Assembly: GCA_030692055.1 (NCBI GenBank)
Contig: JAUYCY010000023.1
Coordinates: 1-47,424, forward strand
DNA from: Candidatus Omnitrophota bacterium
GTDB lineage: Bacteria > Omnitrophota > Koll11 > Duberdicusellales > 4484-171
Direction of reading: 5' to 3'
Length of the DNA: 47,424 nt
The position numbers were made by a program, and so were the translations under genes. A model generated the notes under the pieces. It had not been told where the DNA came from and searched no databases. It saw only the letters and a program-made list of their open reading frames with translations. Below, one piece after another: positions 1 through 7,730 of the stretch. Each line of letters starts with the position of its first letter. Position 1 is the stretch's first letter.

Positions 1-20
1 CTCCGCGGCAAGCCGCGGAG
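1..20. repeat. Perfect GC-rich hairpin
   Basis: The first 20 bases form a 9-bp perfect stem (CTCCGCGGC / GCCGCGGAG) around an AA loop. A second hairpin of the same design, also with a GGCAAGCC centre, lies about 80 bp further on. Bases 21-99 hold no gene that I can support. Confidence 0.7.
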
Positions 21-99
21 TATGTTCTATGCTAATATTATCACTGGTTCATTCATTGCCTTGGAATGAGGTCAACTACGTTTACGATTTCGGCTTCAT

Positions 100-119
100 C
101 CCCGTGGCAAGCCACGGGG
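100..119. repeat. Perfect GC-rich hairpin, second copy of the design
   Basis: CCCCGTGGC-AA-GCCACGGGG has the same stem length and AA loop as the hairpin at position 1 but a different stem sequence, so the shape is conserved and the sequence is not. It lies downstream of the small lipoprotein gene on the minus strand. There is no T-run, so it is not a classical terminator. Confidence 0.65.
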
Positions 120-202
120 TATTCGCCGAGAGAGAATAAAGCAGAGTAAGCTTGAGCGTTTTAACTCTCAACATTGAACATTGGATGCTTAACGTCCGGG
201 AA

Positions 203-376
203 TTACCACCAATTCTCTTCTATCCAATGGTTAAGTTTCTTGAGGCTATAAGCTGTTCCGCCAATGTCTTCTGCAACACCTCTGCCAAGGCCTTCAGAAA
301 CATTCGCTACGGTTGAACAACCGCTCACAAGAATTAAGAAATATACAGCAAATACTCCTAAAATAATTTTACGCAT
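203..376 (-). CDS. Small predicted lipoprotein
   Basis: This is a 57-residue protein starting MRKIILGVF. It has a short charged n-region, a hydrophobic core and a lipobox LVSGC, so it should be lipidated at that Cys. The mature part is only about 40 residues and ends in Trp-Trp. The ATG at 376 is chosen over one eight codons upstream because AAGGAGG (382-388) lies 5 bases before it. Size and composition recall entericidin-like small lipoproteins, but I cannot assign a family. The leader upstream is a composite repeat also found at 25.3 kb. Confidence 0.6.
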   Translation of the reverse strand: MRKIILGVFAVYFLILVSGCSTVANVSEGLGRGVAEDIGGTAYSLKKLNHWIEENWW

Positions 377-381
377 ATCAA

Positions 382-548
382 CCTCCTTTAATGACGACAC
401 AACTTATGGAGCTACCGCGTGCATAAGTTGTCTGTCGGAATTAAACCCCACACCCAGCAGTTCATTATACTACCTTACGATATGAGGTTTACTATCCTAT
501 TTTACAGAGCTTAGCCACCACACCGAGTTATCTGGGTGTGGGGTCAAA
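382..548 (-). repeat. Composite leader element, copy 1 (SD, hairpin, TIR block)
   Basis: Read on the minus strand, a block bounded by the 13-bp perfect inverted repeat ACCCCACACCCAG (445-457 and 532-544) is followed by TTTAATTC, a hairpin at 395-437 (stem ACAACTTATG/CATAAGTTGT plus outer CGAC/GTCG), then TCATTAAAGGAGG and the start codon. The same order and spacing recur at 25321-25500 before an unrelated aldolase gene. The Shine-Dalgarno seems to travel with the element. Confidence 0.65.
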
Positions 549-596
549 TTCGGCTACGCAACTTTTCTACGCCTTTAGGCTTGAAAACTTGGTGCT

Positions 597-1883
597 TCAT
601 TCGACCTCCCAATATTTCACCAATCGGTTTAATCGTTCTATAGCTCTATCTTTGCCTAGCACTTCCATCGTCTCAAATAAGCCCGGCCCCACTTTTTTAC
701 CCGTAAGAGCTACCCTTGTCGGATGCACCAAGTCTTTTGCTTTCAACCCTAAAGATTCAGCTGCAGCACGGAATTCTTTTTCGATAGTTTCCTTTTTAAA
801 ATCCTCTATCAAAAACATTCTTTGCGCTAAGAATTTGACTTCTTTCGATAGATTGCGCTTTAATATTTCTACGGTATCTGCGCTATAGTCATAATTATCA
901 TAAAAGCAAAAGTACGCCCGGTCAAGTAAATCTGATAATTTTGTAAGCCTATCCTTAAAGAGAAGGACTACTTTCTTAAAGTATTCTTTGTCAGTATTGG
1001 GAGGTAAAAAATCCTTGTTTTGTAAATACTTCTCAACTATTTGTACTAATTCTTCTTGATTTTTATTTTTGATATATTCGGAATTAATCCAGTTTAACTT
1101 ATCCACAGAAAACGCTGCGGCGGTCTTATTTATATCTTTTATATCAAAAATGTCTTTTGCTTCGGCTAAGGTAATTATTTCACGATTATTTCCCGGAGAC
1201 CAGCTTAAAAGCATAAGATAATTTGCTAGAGCCTGCGCTAAATAGCCATCCTCTTTATATTCGCGTATGGAGGTTGCGCCGTAGCGCTTAGACATTCTTC
1301 CGCCTTCCTCTGATAAAATTAAAGACACGTGTGCGAAGCGCGGTAAATCAAAACCTAAAGCCTGATACATTAAAATCTGCTTGGGCGTGTTAGGGATATG
1401 GTCTTCTCCGCGAATAACATGTGTCATGCCCATAACAGCATCATCAATAACACAGCTAAAATTATACGTGGGAGTGCCGTCTTTCTTGATGATAACTTCT
1501 TCTTCCTTGGGCAATTCATTAAAAACTATTTTACCGCGGATTAAATCATTTATTTCTACTTTAGAAAAATCATATTTAAAAAATATTGCGTCATCTTTTT
1601 TGTAAGCCTTGCCTGCGTCAACTAACTTTTGAGCATAGTCGCGATATAAATCAAATCGTTTTGACTGATAATAAATTTCGTCCCAGTCCATACCTAGCCA
1701 CTTTATGCTTTCTAATATTTCTTCTAAATACTCCTGTTTTGAACGCGCTAAGTCTGTGTCTTCAATACGCAGCACAAACGCGCCGCCGCTATGACGCGCA
1801 TAAAGCCAATTAAAAAGGCAGGTGCGCGCTCCGCCAATATGCAAATATCCCGTGGGGCTAGGTGCAAATCTAACTTTTGCCAA
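597..1883 (-). CDS. gltX: Glutamyl-tRNA synthetase
   Basis: Class I aminoacyl-tRNA synthetase that charges tRNA-Glu. At 428 residues it is shorter than usual (about 460-490). The HIGH motif is HIGG (15-18), GEDH is near 159 and the KMSKS loop is RMSKR (196-200). The start is a TTG at 1883 with AAGGAG six bases upstream; the first 14 bases overlap the end of korC, so the two are translationally coupled. Odd point: after GKAY (91-94) the stretch that normally carries the CxC zinc-type motif and the YDG.CR segment is missing, and the protein passes directly to the NDLIRG strand. That deletion explains the short length. Whether it is discriminating or non-discriminating cannot be told. Confidence 0.95.
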   Translation of the reverse strand: MAKVRFAPSPTGYLHIGGARTCLFNWLYARHSGGAFVLRIEDTDLARSKQEYLEEILESIKWLGMDWDEIYYQSKRFDLYRDYAQKLVDAGKAYKKDDAIFFKYDFSKVEINDLIRGKIVFNELPKEEEVIIKKDGTPTYNFSCVIDDAVMGMTHVIRGEDHIPNTPKQILMYQALGFDLPRFAHVSLILSEEGGRMSKRYGATSIREYKEDGYLAQALANYLMLLSWSPGNNREIITLAEAKDIFDIKDINKTAAAFSVDKLNWINSEYIKNKNQEELVQIVEKYLQNKDFLPPNTDKEYFKKVVLLFKDRLTKLSDLLDRAYFCFYDNYDYSADTVEILKRNLSKEVKFLAQRMFLIEDFKKETIEKEFRAAAESLGLKAKDLVHPTRVALTGKKVGPGLFETMEVLGKDRAIERLNRLVKYWEVE

Positions 1884-2406
1884 TTTCTTCTCCTTTGTGT
1901 AATGCTTTTATATTTTGCTCTAGTATAACCTTGTCGCTAAATGTTTCTTTCAAAATTTGTTCTATCGTTTCTTTTTTCAAAAGCTTAGGTTTTAGACGGA
2001 TAAGGACTCCCAAGGCAAGCACGCCAATCACTTTAGCGTTACCGCACTCTAGGGCCATCTTATTTAAGGGTAAATAAACTAATTGTGTGTCTTTACGCAA
2101 GGGCTTTCTCGATGAAAGGTCAGAATTCAAAATTAAAACACTGCCTTTTTTAAATACCTTTTCGAATCTATCTAATGACAGCTGGTTTAAAATTATAGCG
2201 ATATCAGACTTTCCCACTAAAGGTGAAGTTATGGGTGTATCGGAAATTTTTACAAAACAATAAGCAGTCCCACCCCTAACTTCTGGACCGTAAGAAGGAA
2301 TATAGGTGGTGTGTTTATTCTCACGCAGGGCAGTATTTGCCAAAATTTTACCTAAGCTAATTAGGCCCTGTCCGCCAAATCCGGATAATAATATATCTAT
2401 TTTCAT
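1870..2406 (-). CDS. korC: 2-oxoacid:ferredoxin oxidoreductase, gamma subunit
   Basis: This 178-residue protein matches the gamma subunit (KorC/VorC/PorC family). It begins MKIDILLSGFGGQGLISLGKILA, with the family's GxGGQG motif at 10-15, followed by the SYGPEVRGGTAYC segment near 38-50. In this enzyme class the gamma subunit assembles with the TPP-binding beta and the alpha subunit to decarboxylate 2-oxoacids to acyl-CoA and reduce ferredoxin. It is downstream of korB across a 77-bp gap filled with a palindromic repeat, and overlaps gltX. The Shine-Dalgarno is weak (AAAAAG), possibly because the repeat displaced the native leader. The substrate (2-oxoglutarate, branched-chain acid or pyruvate) is uncertain. 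Confidence 0.9.
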   Translation of the reverse strand: MKIDILLSGFGGQGLISLGKILANTALRENKHTTYIPSYGPEVRGGTAYCFVKISDTPITSPLVGKSDIAIILNQLSLDRFEKVFKKGSVLILNSDLSSRKPLRKDTQLVYLPLNKMALECGNAKVIGVLALGVLIRLKPKLLKKETIEQILKETFSDKVILEQNIKALHKGEEIGKS

Positions 2407-2412
2407 CTTTTT

Positions 2413-2507
2413 ATTACACAGATTAGCACAGATAGCATATCACAGATAATCACAGATGATTTATCTGCACTCATCTGTGGTCTTTATCTGTGACCATCTG
2501 TGTCTTT
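2413..2507. repeat. Word-repeat hairpin, cacagat type (korB/korC junction)
   Basis: The left half contains the words ACACAGATT, GCACAGAT, TCACAGAT and TCACAGATGA. The right half carries their reverse complements (ATCTGTGG, ATCTGTGAC, CATCTGTG), giving a long imperfect hairpin with roughly 11-bp word spacing. It fills the gap between korB and korC, and its right arm encodes the last residues and stop of korB. Confidence 0.8.
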
Positions 2508-3233
2508 AATTACTCCTAACGGAAAGCATTTAACCATTTCTTCATCAATCCATCTCATCGCATCAATAGGTTTTTTCTGCCAAATAGTCGGGCAGGGGCT
2601 TAATACTTCCACAATAGAAAATTTTTGCTTTTGTAGCTGGTTAATAAAAGCTTTTTTAATATGCTGGTGTGTTTTTAAAATTTCCTTAGGGCTGGATATG
2701 GATGAGCGGGCAACGAAGCTAGTGCCAGGAAGGGAAGCTAATATTTCTGTTATTCTAAGCGGCCAGCCTTCACCGCTTGCAGGATTTCTGCCCTCTGGTG
2801 TAGTCGTTGTCTTTTGGCCGACAAGAGTAGTTGGCGCCATCTGACCGCCAGTCATTCCATAACAAGCATTATTTATAAAAACACAAGTTAAATTTTCGCC
2901 CCGGTTAGCAGCATGCAAAGTCTCTGCGATACCAATAGAAGCTAAATCGCCGTCTCCCTGATAAGTAAATACCACTGAATCTGGTTGACATCTTTTTATT
3001 CCTGTCGCCACAGCAAGCGCCCGGCCATGCGCACTCTCAGCACAATCAAAATCCCAGTAATCATAAGCAACTACGGCACAACCCACTGGTGCAATGCCAA
3101 CGGTTTTTTCTCTTATACCAAGTTCATCTATAACTTGAGCGACAAGGCGATGCAATACCCCATGGCCGCAACCAGGACAGTAATGCGTATCAACCTTTTT
3201 TAATGACTTGGAAGGAAAAAATTTTCTATTCAT
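2484..3233 (-). CDS. korB: 2-oxoacid:ferredoxin oxidoreductase, beta (TPP-binding) subunit
   Basis: A 249-residue thiamine-pyrophosphate subunit. HYCPGCGHG (17-25) holds two of the conserved cysteines, GDGD (93-96) begins the TPP/Mg motif and NNACYGMTGGQMAP completes it. It works with korA, korC and the ferredoxin korD in the same operon, and the CPGCGHG...GDGD pattern fits the 2-oxoglutarate/branched-chain subfamily. The last residues, roughly DTDGHR plus the TAA stop, are read from the cacagat-type repeat at 2413-2507, so the native C-terminus has been replaced or extended by repeat DNA. Function is secure; substrate is not. Confidence 0.93.
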   Translation of the reverse strand: MNRKFFPSKSLKKVDTHYCPGCGHGVLHRLVAQVIDELGIREKTVGIAPVGCAVVAYDYWDFDCAESAHGRALAVATGIKRCQPDSVVFTYQGDGDLASIGIAETLHAANRGENLTCVFINNACYGMTGGQMAPTTLVGQKTTTTPEGRNPASGEGWPLRITEILASLPGTSFVARSSISSPKEILKTHQHIKKAFINQLQKQKFSIVEVLSPCPTIWQKKPIDAMRWIDEEMVKCFPLGVIKDTDGHR

Positions 3234-3250
3234 TATCTCTGTTTATAGCT

Positions 3251-3898
3251 TCAAGTTTGCTTTTCTATCGTAATATGTTGCAAAATTTTATCAAAATCAG
3301 CCAAATATTTGCGGTAAGCATCTATACTGTCGCAAGCAAAATTTAATTCATAAACAAAACCTCCGTTGTAAATGATATAGCGGGCTGTTCTGGCTGTGGA
3401 ATTAGATGAAAAAATAAATTTCGCCGCATCTAGGCTTGCAATCTTTGTGTTTTCAACTTCGGATTCCAACTTAAAGCCATTTACTTTGGTTTTTGATAAA
3501 TTTATATTCTCTTTTGCTTGTTTCTCGATGTTTTTATCTTTACTCTTTTGCATTATAATATTAAACATTGCGACATAAACGCCGGAAGAAAAATCCTCTT
3601 TTGGGATAAATGCTATACTCACAATCTTTCCGTGATCTTCGGATTTCCTTTTGCTATGGTAAATTTTGCTCCAATTTGCCGGCAGCACAACTGAAAACTT
3701 ATATAAGCGGTGGCTGTACGTTACAGCATCCGGGCAACCGATAACCTGCTCTTCATCTTCGAATTCAGCTCCGGTTTCTTTCGAGTATATTTCACATTTA
3801 CCGGATGGGTTTTGCGCAAAAACAAACGCTGAGAAATATAGGCTCAAGAATATTGCTTCTAAACAAATTAACACCTTGTTTTGTTTCATCATTTTCAT
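3251..3898 (-). CDS. Secreted protein of unknown function inside the kor operon
   Basis: A 215-residue protein with a clear signal peptide (MKMMKQNKVLICLEAIFLSLYFSAFVFAQ, cleavage after AFVFA). The mature part has a short N-terminal segment with two Cys, then a domain from about residue 65 with the pattern YKFSVVLPANW...IYHSKR...VSIAFIPKEDFSSGVYVAM, reminiscent of PsbP/DUF1795-like alpha-beta domains, although I cannot assign the family. It lies between korA and korB, 19 bp from the one and 17 bp from the other, so it is probably co-transcribed. An exported protein in an oxidoreductase operon is unexpected and suggests insertion rather than shared function. Confidence 0.7.
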   Translation of the reverse strand: MKMMKQNKVLICLEAIFLSLYFSAFVFAQNPSGKCEIYSKETGAEFEDEEQVIGCPDAVTYSHRLYKFSVVLPANWSKIYHSKRKSEDHGKIVSIAFIPKEDFSSGVYVAMFNIIMQKSKDKNIEKQAKENINLSKTKVNGFKLESEVENTKIASLDAAKFIFSSNSTARTARYIIYNGGFVYELNFACDSIDAYRKYLADFDKILQHITIEKQT

Positions 3899-3902
3899 AA
3901 CT

Positions 3903-3935
3903 TATCTATGCGTATATTTATCTGTGGCAAAACGA
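3903..3935. repeat. Repeat fragment at the 3' end of korA
   Basis: On the minus strand CCACAGATAAATATACGCATAGATAAG follows the last codons of korA (written here as CCACAGATAA and its continuation). CACAGATAA, a word of the cacagat repeat family, encodes His-Arg-stop. It is a partial copy lacking the opposite arm. Confidence 0.5.
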
Positions 3936-5033
3936 TCTGATTTTTTTTATTATTACGTCTTCAGTCGGGATTCCTCCGCCAGTTCTACCAAGAAAATGAA
4001 TATCTTTTCCTGGCAAGCTCAAGCGCACATCATCAACCATTTGCCCTAAGGATTGTTCTACCACCAACACTTTTTTTATTCCTTTTGCTATAGCTTTCAG
4101 ATTTTTTTCGGGATATGGCCATAGGCTTATCGGCCTAAATAAGCCTACTTTGATTTTCTGCTTTCTTAAAATGTCCACCGCCTCCCAGGCAATACGCGCC
4201 TGTGAACCATAAGCGACAATTAAATACTTAGCATCATCAGTTTTATAAGCGGAAAATCTTTGCTCGTTGTTTTTTATTCTTTCCCATTTCTTACTTAGGC
4301 GTTGGTTATGAGCTTCAAGGGCCCCTTCTTTTAAAAAGAAGGATTTTACTATGCGCGATGGCCTGTTCTTTGCTCCAGTTAATGCCCAGTCTTTGACGGG
4401 TAGTTTATTTTTAAAACCATTATCCGAAGTAAATTCAACTGCCTCCATCATTTGCCCAATAATTGCGTCAGCTAGAATTAAAACTGGGGTTCTATAGTAA
4501 TCCGCAAAATCAAATGCCAAGCTCACTAACCTCGCTGCTTCGTTAACGCTCCAGGGAGCTAGTACCGGAGTAAAATAATCACCGTGGCCTCCGCCTCGTG
4601 TGGCTTGAAAATAATCTGATTGGCTGGAGGCGATGTTTCCTAAGCCCGGGCCTCCGCGCATCACGTTAATTATTACTGCGGGAAGCTGTGCCCCCGCTAA
4701 ATAAGAAATGCCTTCTTGTTTGAGAGAAATTCCCGGGCTTGAAGAACTAGTCAAAGCTCTAAAGCCCGCTGACGAAGCTCCAAACACCATGTTTATTGCC
4801 GCAAGCTCACTTTCCGCCTGGATAAATACTCTATGTTCCTCGCGCATCCTTTTTGACATATACTCGGGTAACTCATTTTGTGGAGTTATGGGATAGCCTG
4901 CGTAAAAATAGCAACCCGCTTTTATCGCAGCTTCAGCCATCGCTTCATTCCCCGACATTAATATTTTTTGCGCTATTGCGCCCTGCCTGCCGGCAGGCAG
5001 GTTTGCGCTATGCGCTATGCGGTCATTTTTCAT
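3918..5033 (-). CDS. korA: 2-oxoacid:ferredoxin oxidoreductase, alpha subunit
   Basis: A 371-residue alpha subunit (KorA/VorB type). From residue about 24 it reads KILMSGNEAMAEAAIKAGCYFYAGYPITPQNE, the canonical N-terminus of the family; YPITP belongs to the TPP-pyrimidine-binding domain. The C-terminal part (VAYGSQARIAWEAVDILR onward) is the transketolase-C-like domain. The first 23 residues, including LPAGRQG, are encoded by a palindrome and GCGCATAG words and are not part of the family, so the original start was probably the Met at KILMSG. The ATG at 5033 overlaps the korD stop by 11 bases. The protein ends Cys-His-Arg, again repeat-derived. Confidence 0.92.
   Translation of the reverse strand: MKNDRIAHSANLPAGRQGAIAQKILMSGNEAMAEAAIKAGCYFYAGYPITPQNELPEYMSKRMREEHRVFIQAESELAAINMVFGASSAGFRALTSSSSPGISLKQEGISYLAGAQLPAVIINVMRGGPGLGNIASSQSDYFQATRGGGHGDYFTPVLAPWSVNEAARLVSLAFDFADYYRTPVLILADAIIGQMMEAVEFTSDNGFKNKLPVKDWALTGAKNRPSRIVKSFFLKEGALEAHNQRLSKKWERIKNNEQRFSAYKTDDAKYLIVAYGSQARIAWEAVDILRKQKIKVGLFRPISLWPYPEKNLKAIAKGIKKVLVVEQSLGQMVDDVRLSLPGKDIHFLGRTGGGIPTEDVIIKKIRSFCHR
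4975..5025. repeat. Palindrome plus gcgctatg words inside the start of korA
   Basis: The 20-bp perfect palindrome CCTGCCTGCCGGCAGGCAGG (4982-5001) is flanked by TTGCGCTATTGCG on one side and TTTGCGCTATGCGCTATGCGG on the other. It is translated in korA as residues of the form NLPAGRQGAIAQ. The flanking words match those of the elements at 7638-7730 and 30569-30660. Confidence 0.8.
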
Positions 5034-5268
5034 ATACTTCTATGCAGCTATCCGGACAGGTAAGGAAACAAAATCCACAACCGGTGCATTTTGTACCTTT
5101 TTTTATTTTGGCGGGTGTTATGCCTTTTCTATTTAATGCTTGGGAAACTTCCAAATGCTTTACAGGACAGAAAAAAATACAAAGTTCACACCCTTTGCAC
5201 TTATCTTCTTTTATTGCGACTTCGTATAAAATATTTACCCCGTTAGAAAAATTTCTTCCGACTTGCAA
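5023..5268 (-). CDS. korD: 2-oxoacid:ferredoxin oxidoreductase, ferredoxin (delta) subunit
   Basis: This small 2x[4Fe-4S] ferredoxin (81 residues as called) has CKGCELCIFFCP and CTGCGFCFLTCP, the eight cysteines needed for two clusters. It passes electrons from the kor enzyme to soluble ferredoxin. It is the first gene of the operon and its stop overlaps korA. Normal family members begin just before the EVAIKEDKCKGC stretch. Here the upstream residues (MQVGRNFSNGVN) come from the end of a terminal-inverted-repeat element, and no ATG/GTG/TTG with a Shine-Dalgarno is visible nearer the conserved part, so the true start is uncertain. Confidence 0.88.
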   Translation of the reverse strand: MQVGRNFSNGVNILYEVAIKEDKCKGCELCIFFCPVKHLEVSQALNRKGITPAKIKKGTKCTGCGFCFLTCPDSCIEVYEK

Positions 5269-5401
5269 CGGCCTAGATATGCCTCTTTTATGAAGGTTGG
5301 ATTTACCCCGTAAGAAACCGCAAGTTTTAGAAGATTTGATACCTTCTTCGGTTATAAAACCTTTTTGTAAGGAAGTAGACCCTAATTTTCTAACGGGTTT
5401 A
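5234..5401. mobile_element. MITE-like element with CCCGTTAGAAA ends (dxs/korD junction)
   Basis: The element is bounded by TTTACCCCGTTAGAAA (5234-5249) and TTTCTAACGGGTTTA (5387-5401), inverted with respect to each other, with an internal TTTACCCCGTAAGAAA near 5303. It is about 168 bp, has no coding capacity and fills the dxs-korD gap. Its outer edges carry the dxs stop codon on one side and the apparent N-terminus of korD on the other. The same ends are found around 34330-34465 and, singly, at 10954-10968. Confidence 0.65.
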
Positions 5402-7273
5402 CTTCTGCCATAAAACTTCTTGGTTAACTAACCTTTTAAGGCGCTCGGCTAAAGAGTAAGCGTCTAACCCATACATTCGCAGCAATTCTTCTCTTCTGGC
5501 GGCGGGAATGAATTCATCAGGAAAACCGACTCTTATTAATTTCACCTTTTCATACATTGCCTCTTTTTCATAAAACTCCATAACTGCGCTACCAAAACCG
5601 CAAGCAATACCGCCTTCCTCAAGAGTTATGATAAACTTAAAATTATTACCGATATACATTAATAACTCCTCATCCAAAGGCTTGATAAATCTTGCGTTTA
5701 CTAAAGAAATATTTATTCCCGCTTTTTGAAGTAATATTACGCTTTCTAGGGCGATTTTCACCATAGAGCCAAGAGCAATTATACAAATATCTTTACCCTC
5801 GCAGATAACCTGAGATTTGCCAAGCATGACTTTTTCTTTCCATCCCAAGGAATAATTTTCCGCTTTGGGATAACGAATACTGGCTGGTGAATTTAAATGA
5901 GTGGCAAATTCTAACATATCCTCAAGCTCTTGATTATCTTTAGGTGCCATACAAACCATATTAGGAATTAATCTCAAATAGCCGATATCAAACATACCGT
6001 GATGCGTTGGCCCATCTTCACCCACTGACCCTGCCCGGTCAATAGCAAATATAACCGGTAAATTTTGTAATGCCACATCATGAATTATCTGGTCGAAAGA
6101 ACGCTGTAGAAAAGTAGAATAGATTGCAACCACCGGCCTCATTCCGCCTTTAGCCAAACCGCTAGCAAAACCTACGGCATGAGCTTCGGCAATTCCCACA
6201 TCATAAAGGCGATTAGGGAATCTTTCTCTGAATAAATGTAAACCTGTGCCCTTAGGCATTGCCGCAGTAATGGCAACTATTCGCTCATCACTTTGTGCTA
6301 AAGAAATGAGTTTTTTAGAAAAGATCTCGCTAAAACTATCTTTACTTTCTTTTAAAGCTGATCCTTTTTCAATATCAAATGGGCCGGCGCTGTGAAAATC
6401 TTCGGGGTTATTCTCAGAAAATGCATGGCCTTTGCCTTTCTTGGTAATAACATGAAGAATACGCGGACCTTTTAAGGACAAAACATTTTTTAAGGTGGGG
6501 ATAAGTTTATCTAAATCGTGGCCATCTACTGGGCCAAAATATCTAAATCCTAATTCTTCAAAAAATATGCCGGGAATGAGCAGCCCTTTCAAAGCTTCTT
6601 CAAATTTCCTTGCCCGAGGAAGTAACTTTTTGGTAAAAGAGTGGTGCTCTAAGAAATTGGCCAGTTCTCCTCTAACGCGGTTATAAATTGGCGCGGAAAG
6701 TATTTTATTAAGATAATTACTGAGTGCCCCCACAGACGGAGAAATACTCATTTCATTATGATTTAGAATAACTAAAATGTCGTTTTGGGAATGCCCGCAG
6801 CTATTTAGCGCTTCAAAACACATTCCACCTGTCAAAGAACCATCGCCGACTATCGCCACTGTTTTAGAATCATTTTTCTTTAAGCGCTTTGCCTGGGAAA
6901 TACCTTGCGCCCAAGAAACTGCTGTGGAAGCATGGCCTGAAATATATGTATCATAGGCGGATTCTTCGCAGTTCGGAAATCCACTTATACCTTTATATTC
7001 TCTTAAAGAATCAAATGCATCCCGCCGGCCTGTGATAATTTTATGAGCGTATGCCTGATGGCCGACATCAAAAACAACCGTATCAATGGGGGTATTTAAA
7101 CAGTCATGTAAAGCAATGCATAGCTCAACTGCCCCCAATGAAGAAGCAAGGTGGCCGCCTTTCTTAGAAACTACCCCAATGATTAAGCTCCTTATTTCTA
7201 CACTAAGGATTTTAAGCTCTTCTAAGTTTAATTTTTTTAAATCTTGAGGGGAATTAACTTTTTCTAAAATCAT
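5399..7273 (-). CDS. dxs: 1-deoxy-D-xylulose-5-phosphate synthase
   Basis: First enzyme of the MEP isoprenoid pathway, condensing pyruvate with glyceraldehyde-3-phosphate using TPP. Full length at 624 residues. GHQAYAHKIITGR (71-83) is a family signature, GDGSLTGG (143-150) followed by LNHNEMSIS (170-178) is the TPP motif, and DRAGSVGEDGPTHHG lies in the pyrimidine-binding domain. The ATG overlaps the PilZ stop by four bases (ATGA), showing translational coupling. The TAA stop sits at the outer edge of the MITE-like element at 5234-5401. Confidence 0.97.
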   Translation of the reverse strand: MILEKVNSPQDLKKLNLEELKILSVEIRSLIIGVVSKKGGHLASSLGAVELCIALHDCLNTPIDTVVFDVGHQAYAHKIITGRRDAFDSLREYKGISGFPNCEESAYDTYISGHASTAVSWAQGISQAKRLKKNDSKTVAIVGDGSLTGGMCFEALNSCGHSQNDILVILNHNEMSISPSVGALSNYLNKILSAPIYNRVRGELANFLEHHSFTKKLLPRARKFEEALKGLLIPGIFFEELGFRYFGPVDGHDLDKLIPTLKNVLSLKGPRILHVITKKGKGHAFSENNPEDFHSAGPFDIEKGSALKESKDSFSEIFSKKLISLAQSDERIVAITAAMPKGTGLHLFRERFPNRLYDVGIAEAHAVGFASGLAKGGMRPVVAIYSTFLQRSFDQIIHDVALQNLPVIFAIDRAGSVGEDGPTHHGMFDIGYLRLIPNMVCMAPKDNQELEDMLEFATHLNSPASIRYPKAENYSLGWKEKVMLGKSQVICEGKDICIIALGSMVKIALESVILLQKAGINISLVNARFIKPLDEELLMYIGNNFKFIITLEEGGIACGFGSAVMEFYEKEAMYEKVKLIRVGFPDEFIPAARREELLRMYGLDAYSLAERLKRLVNQEVLWQK

Positions 7274-7629
7274 GGCTTCTGCGAAATAATCTCTTCTATA
7301 AAGTTGTGAATAATTTGCCTGTCTTGCTCTTTGATATCATGGAATTCTATGCCGGTGTCATGGTAAATTACGCCTTTGTGGTAGGGGCTTTCTTTATCTA
7401 CTATCCAGACAATCCTGCCTTTGCAGGCGATAAGGTTATCTTTTAGCTCTATCTCTAAACTAACGGAAGAAGAAATCTCAAGCTTCTCTTCTATAATTAC
7501 CCTTACTCCGCCGGCAGAAATGTTTTCCGTATAGGTAGAAATGGCGTGTTCGTGCAGGGTGTGGATACTTATCCTGCAGGGAAACCTTGCTCTTATAAAC
7601 CTACGCTTATCTATGCCGTTGTAGTCCAT
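7270..7629 (-). CDS. PilZ-domain protein
   Basis: A 119-residue single-domain protein. RRFIRARF (9-16) gives the RxxxR half and NISAGGV (36-42) the N/DxSxxG half of the cyclic-di-GMP binding signature, so it is probably a c-di-GMP receptor, target unknown. It is coupled to dxs by an ATGA overlap. No Shine-Dalgarno is visible before the ATG at 7629: the eight bases upstream lead directly into a gcgctatg-type repeat. Confidence 0.85.
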   Translation of the reverse strand: MDYNGIDKRRFIRARFPCRISIHTLHEHAISTYTENISAGGVRVIIEEKLEISSSVSLEIELKDNLIACKGRIVWIVDKESPYHKGVIYHDTGIEFHDIKEQDRQIIHNFIEEIISQKP

Positions 7630-7637
7630 GTTAGTAA

Positions 7638-7730
7638 ACGCATAACGCTAAGCGCATGGCGCATAGCGTTAAATCAAAAAATCATTAATGATAAATTAAA
7701 CGCTTTGCGCTATGCTCTATGCGCTTTGCG
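7638..7730. repeat. Word-repeat hairpin, gcgctatg type (ymdB/PilZ junction)
   Basis: The left arm has ACGCATAACGCTAAGCGCATGGCGCATAGCG-type words and the right arm CGCTTTGCGCTATGCTCTATGCGCTTTGCG-type words (spans 7639-7669 and 7700-7730), forming a long hairpin around an AT-rich loop. The right arm contains the TAG stop of ymdB. A near-identical copy lies at 30569-30660. Confidence 0.8.

Noticed and set aside
100..119. GC-rich hairpin as a rho-independent terminator
   Set aside because: No T-run follows on either strand, and the same hairpin type occurs as a dispersed repeat.
538..888. Plus-strand open frame of 116 codons opposite gltX
   Set aside because: It lies mostly antisense to a certain gene, has no Shine-Dalgarno and no recognisable motif. 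The same holds for the other plus-strand frames opposite minus-strand genes.
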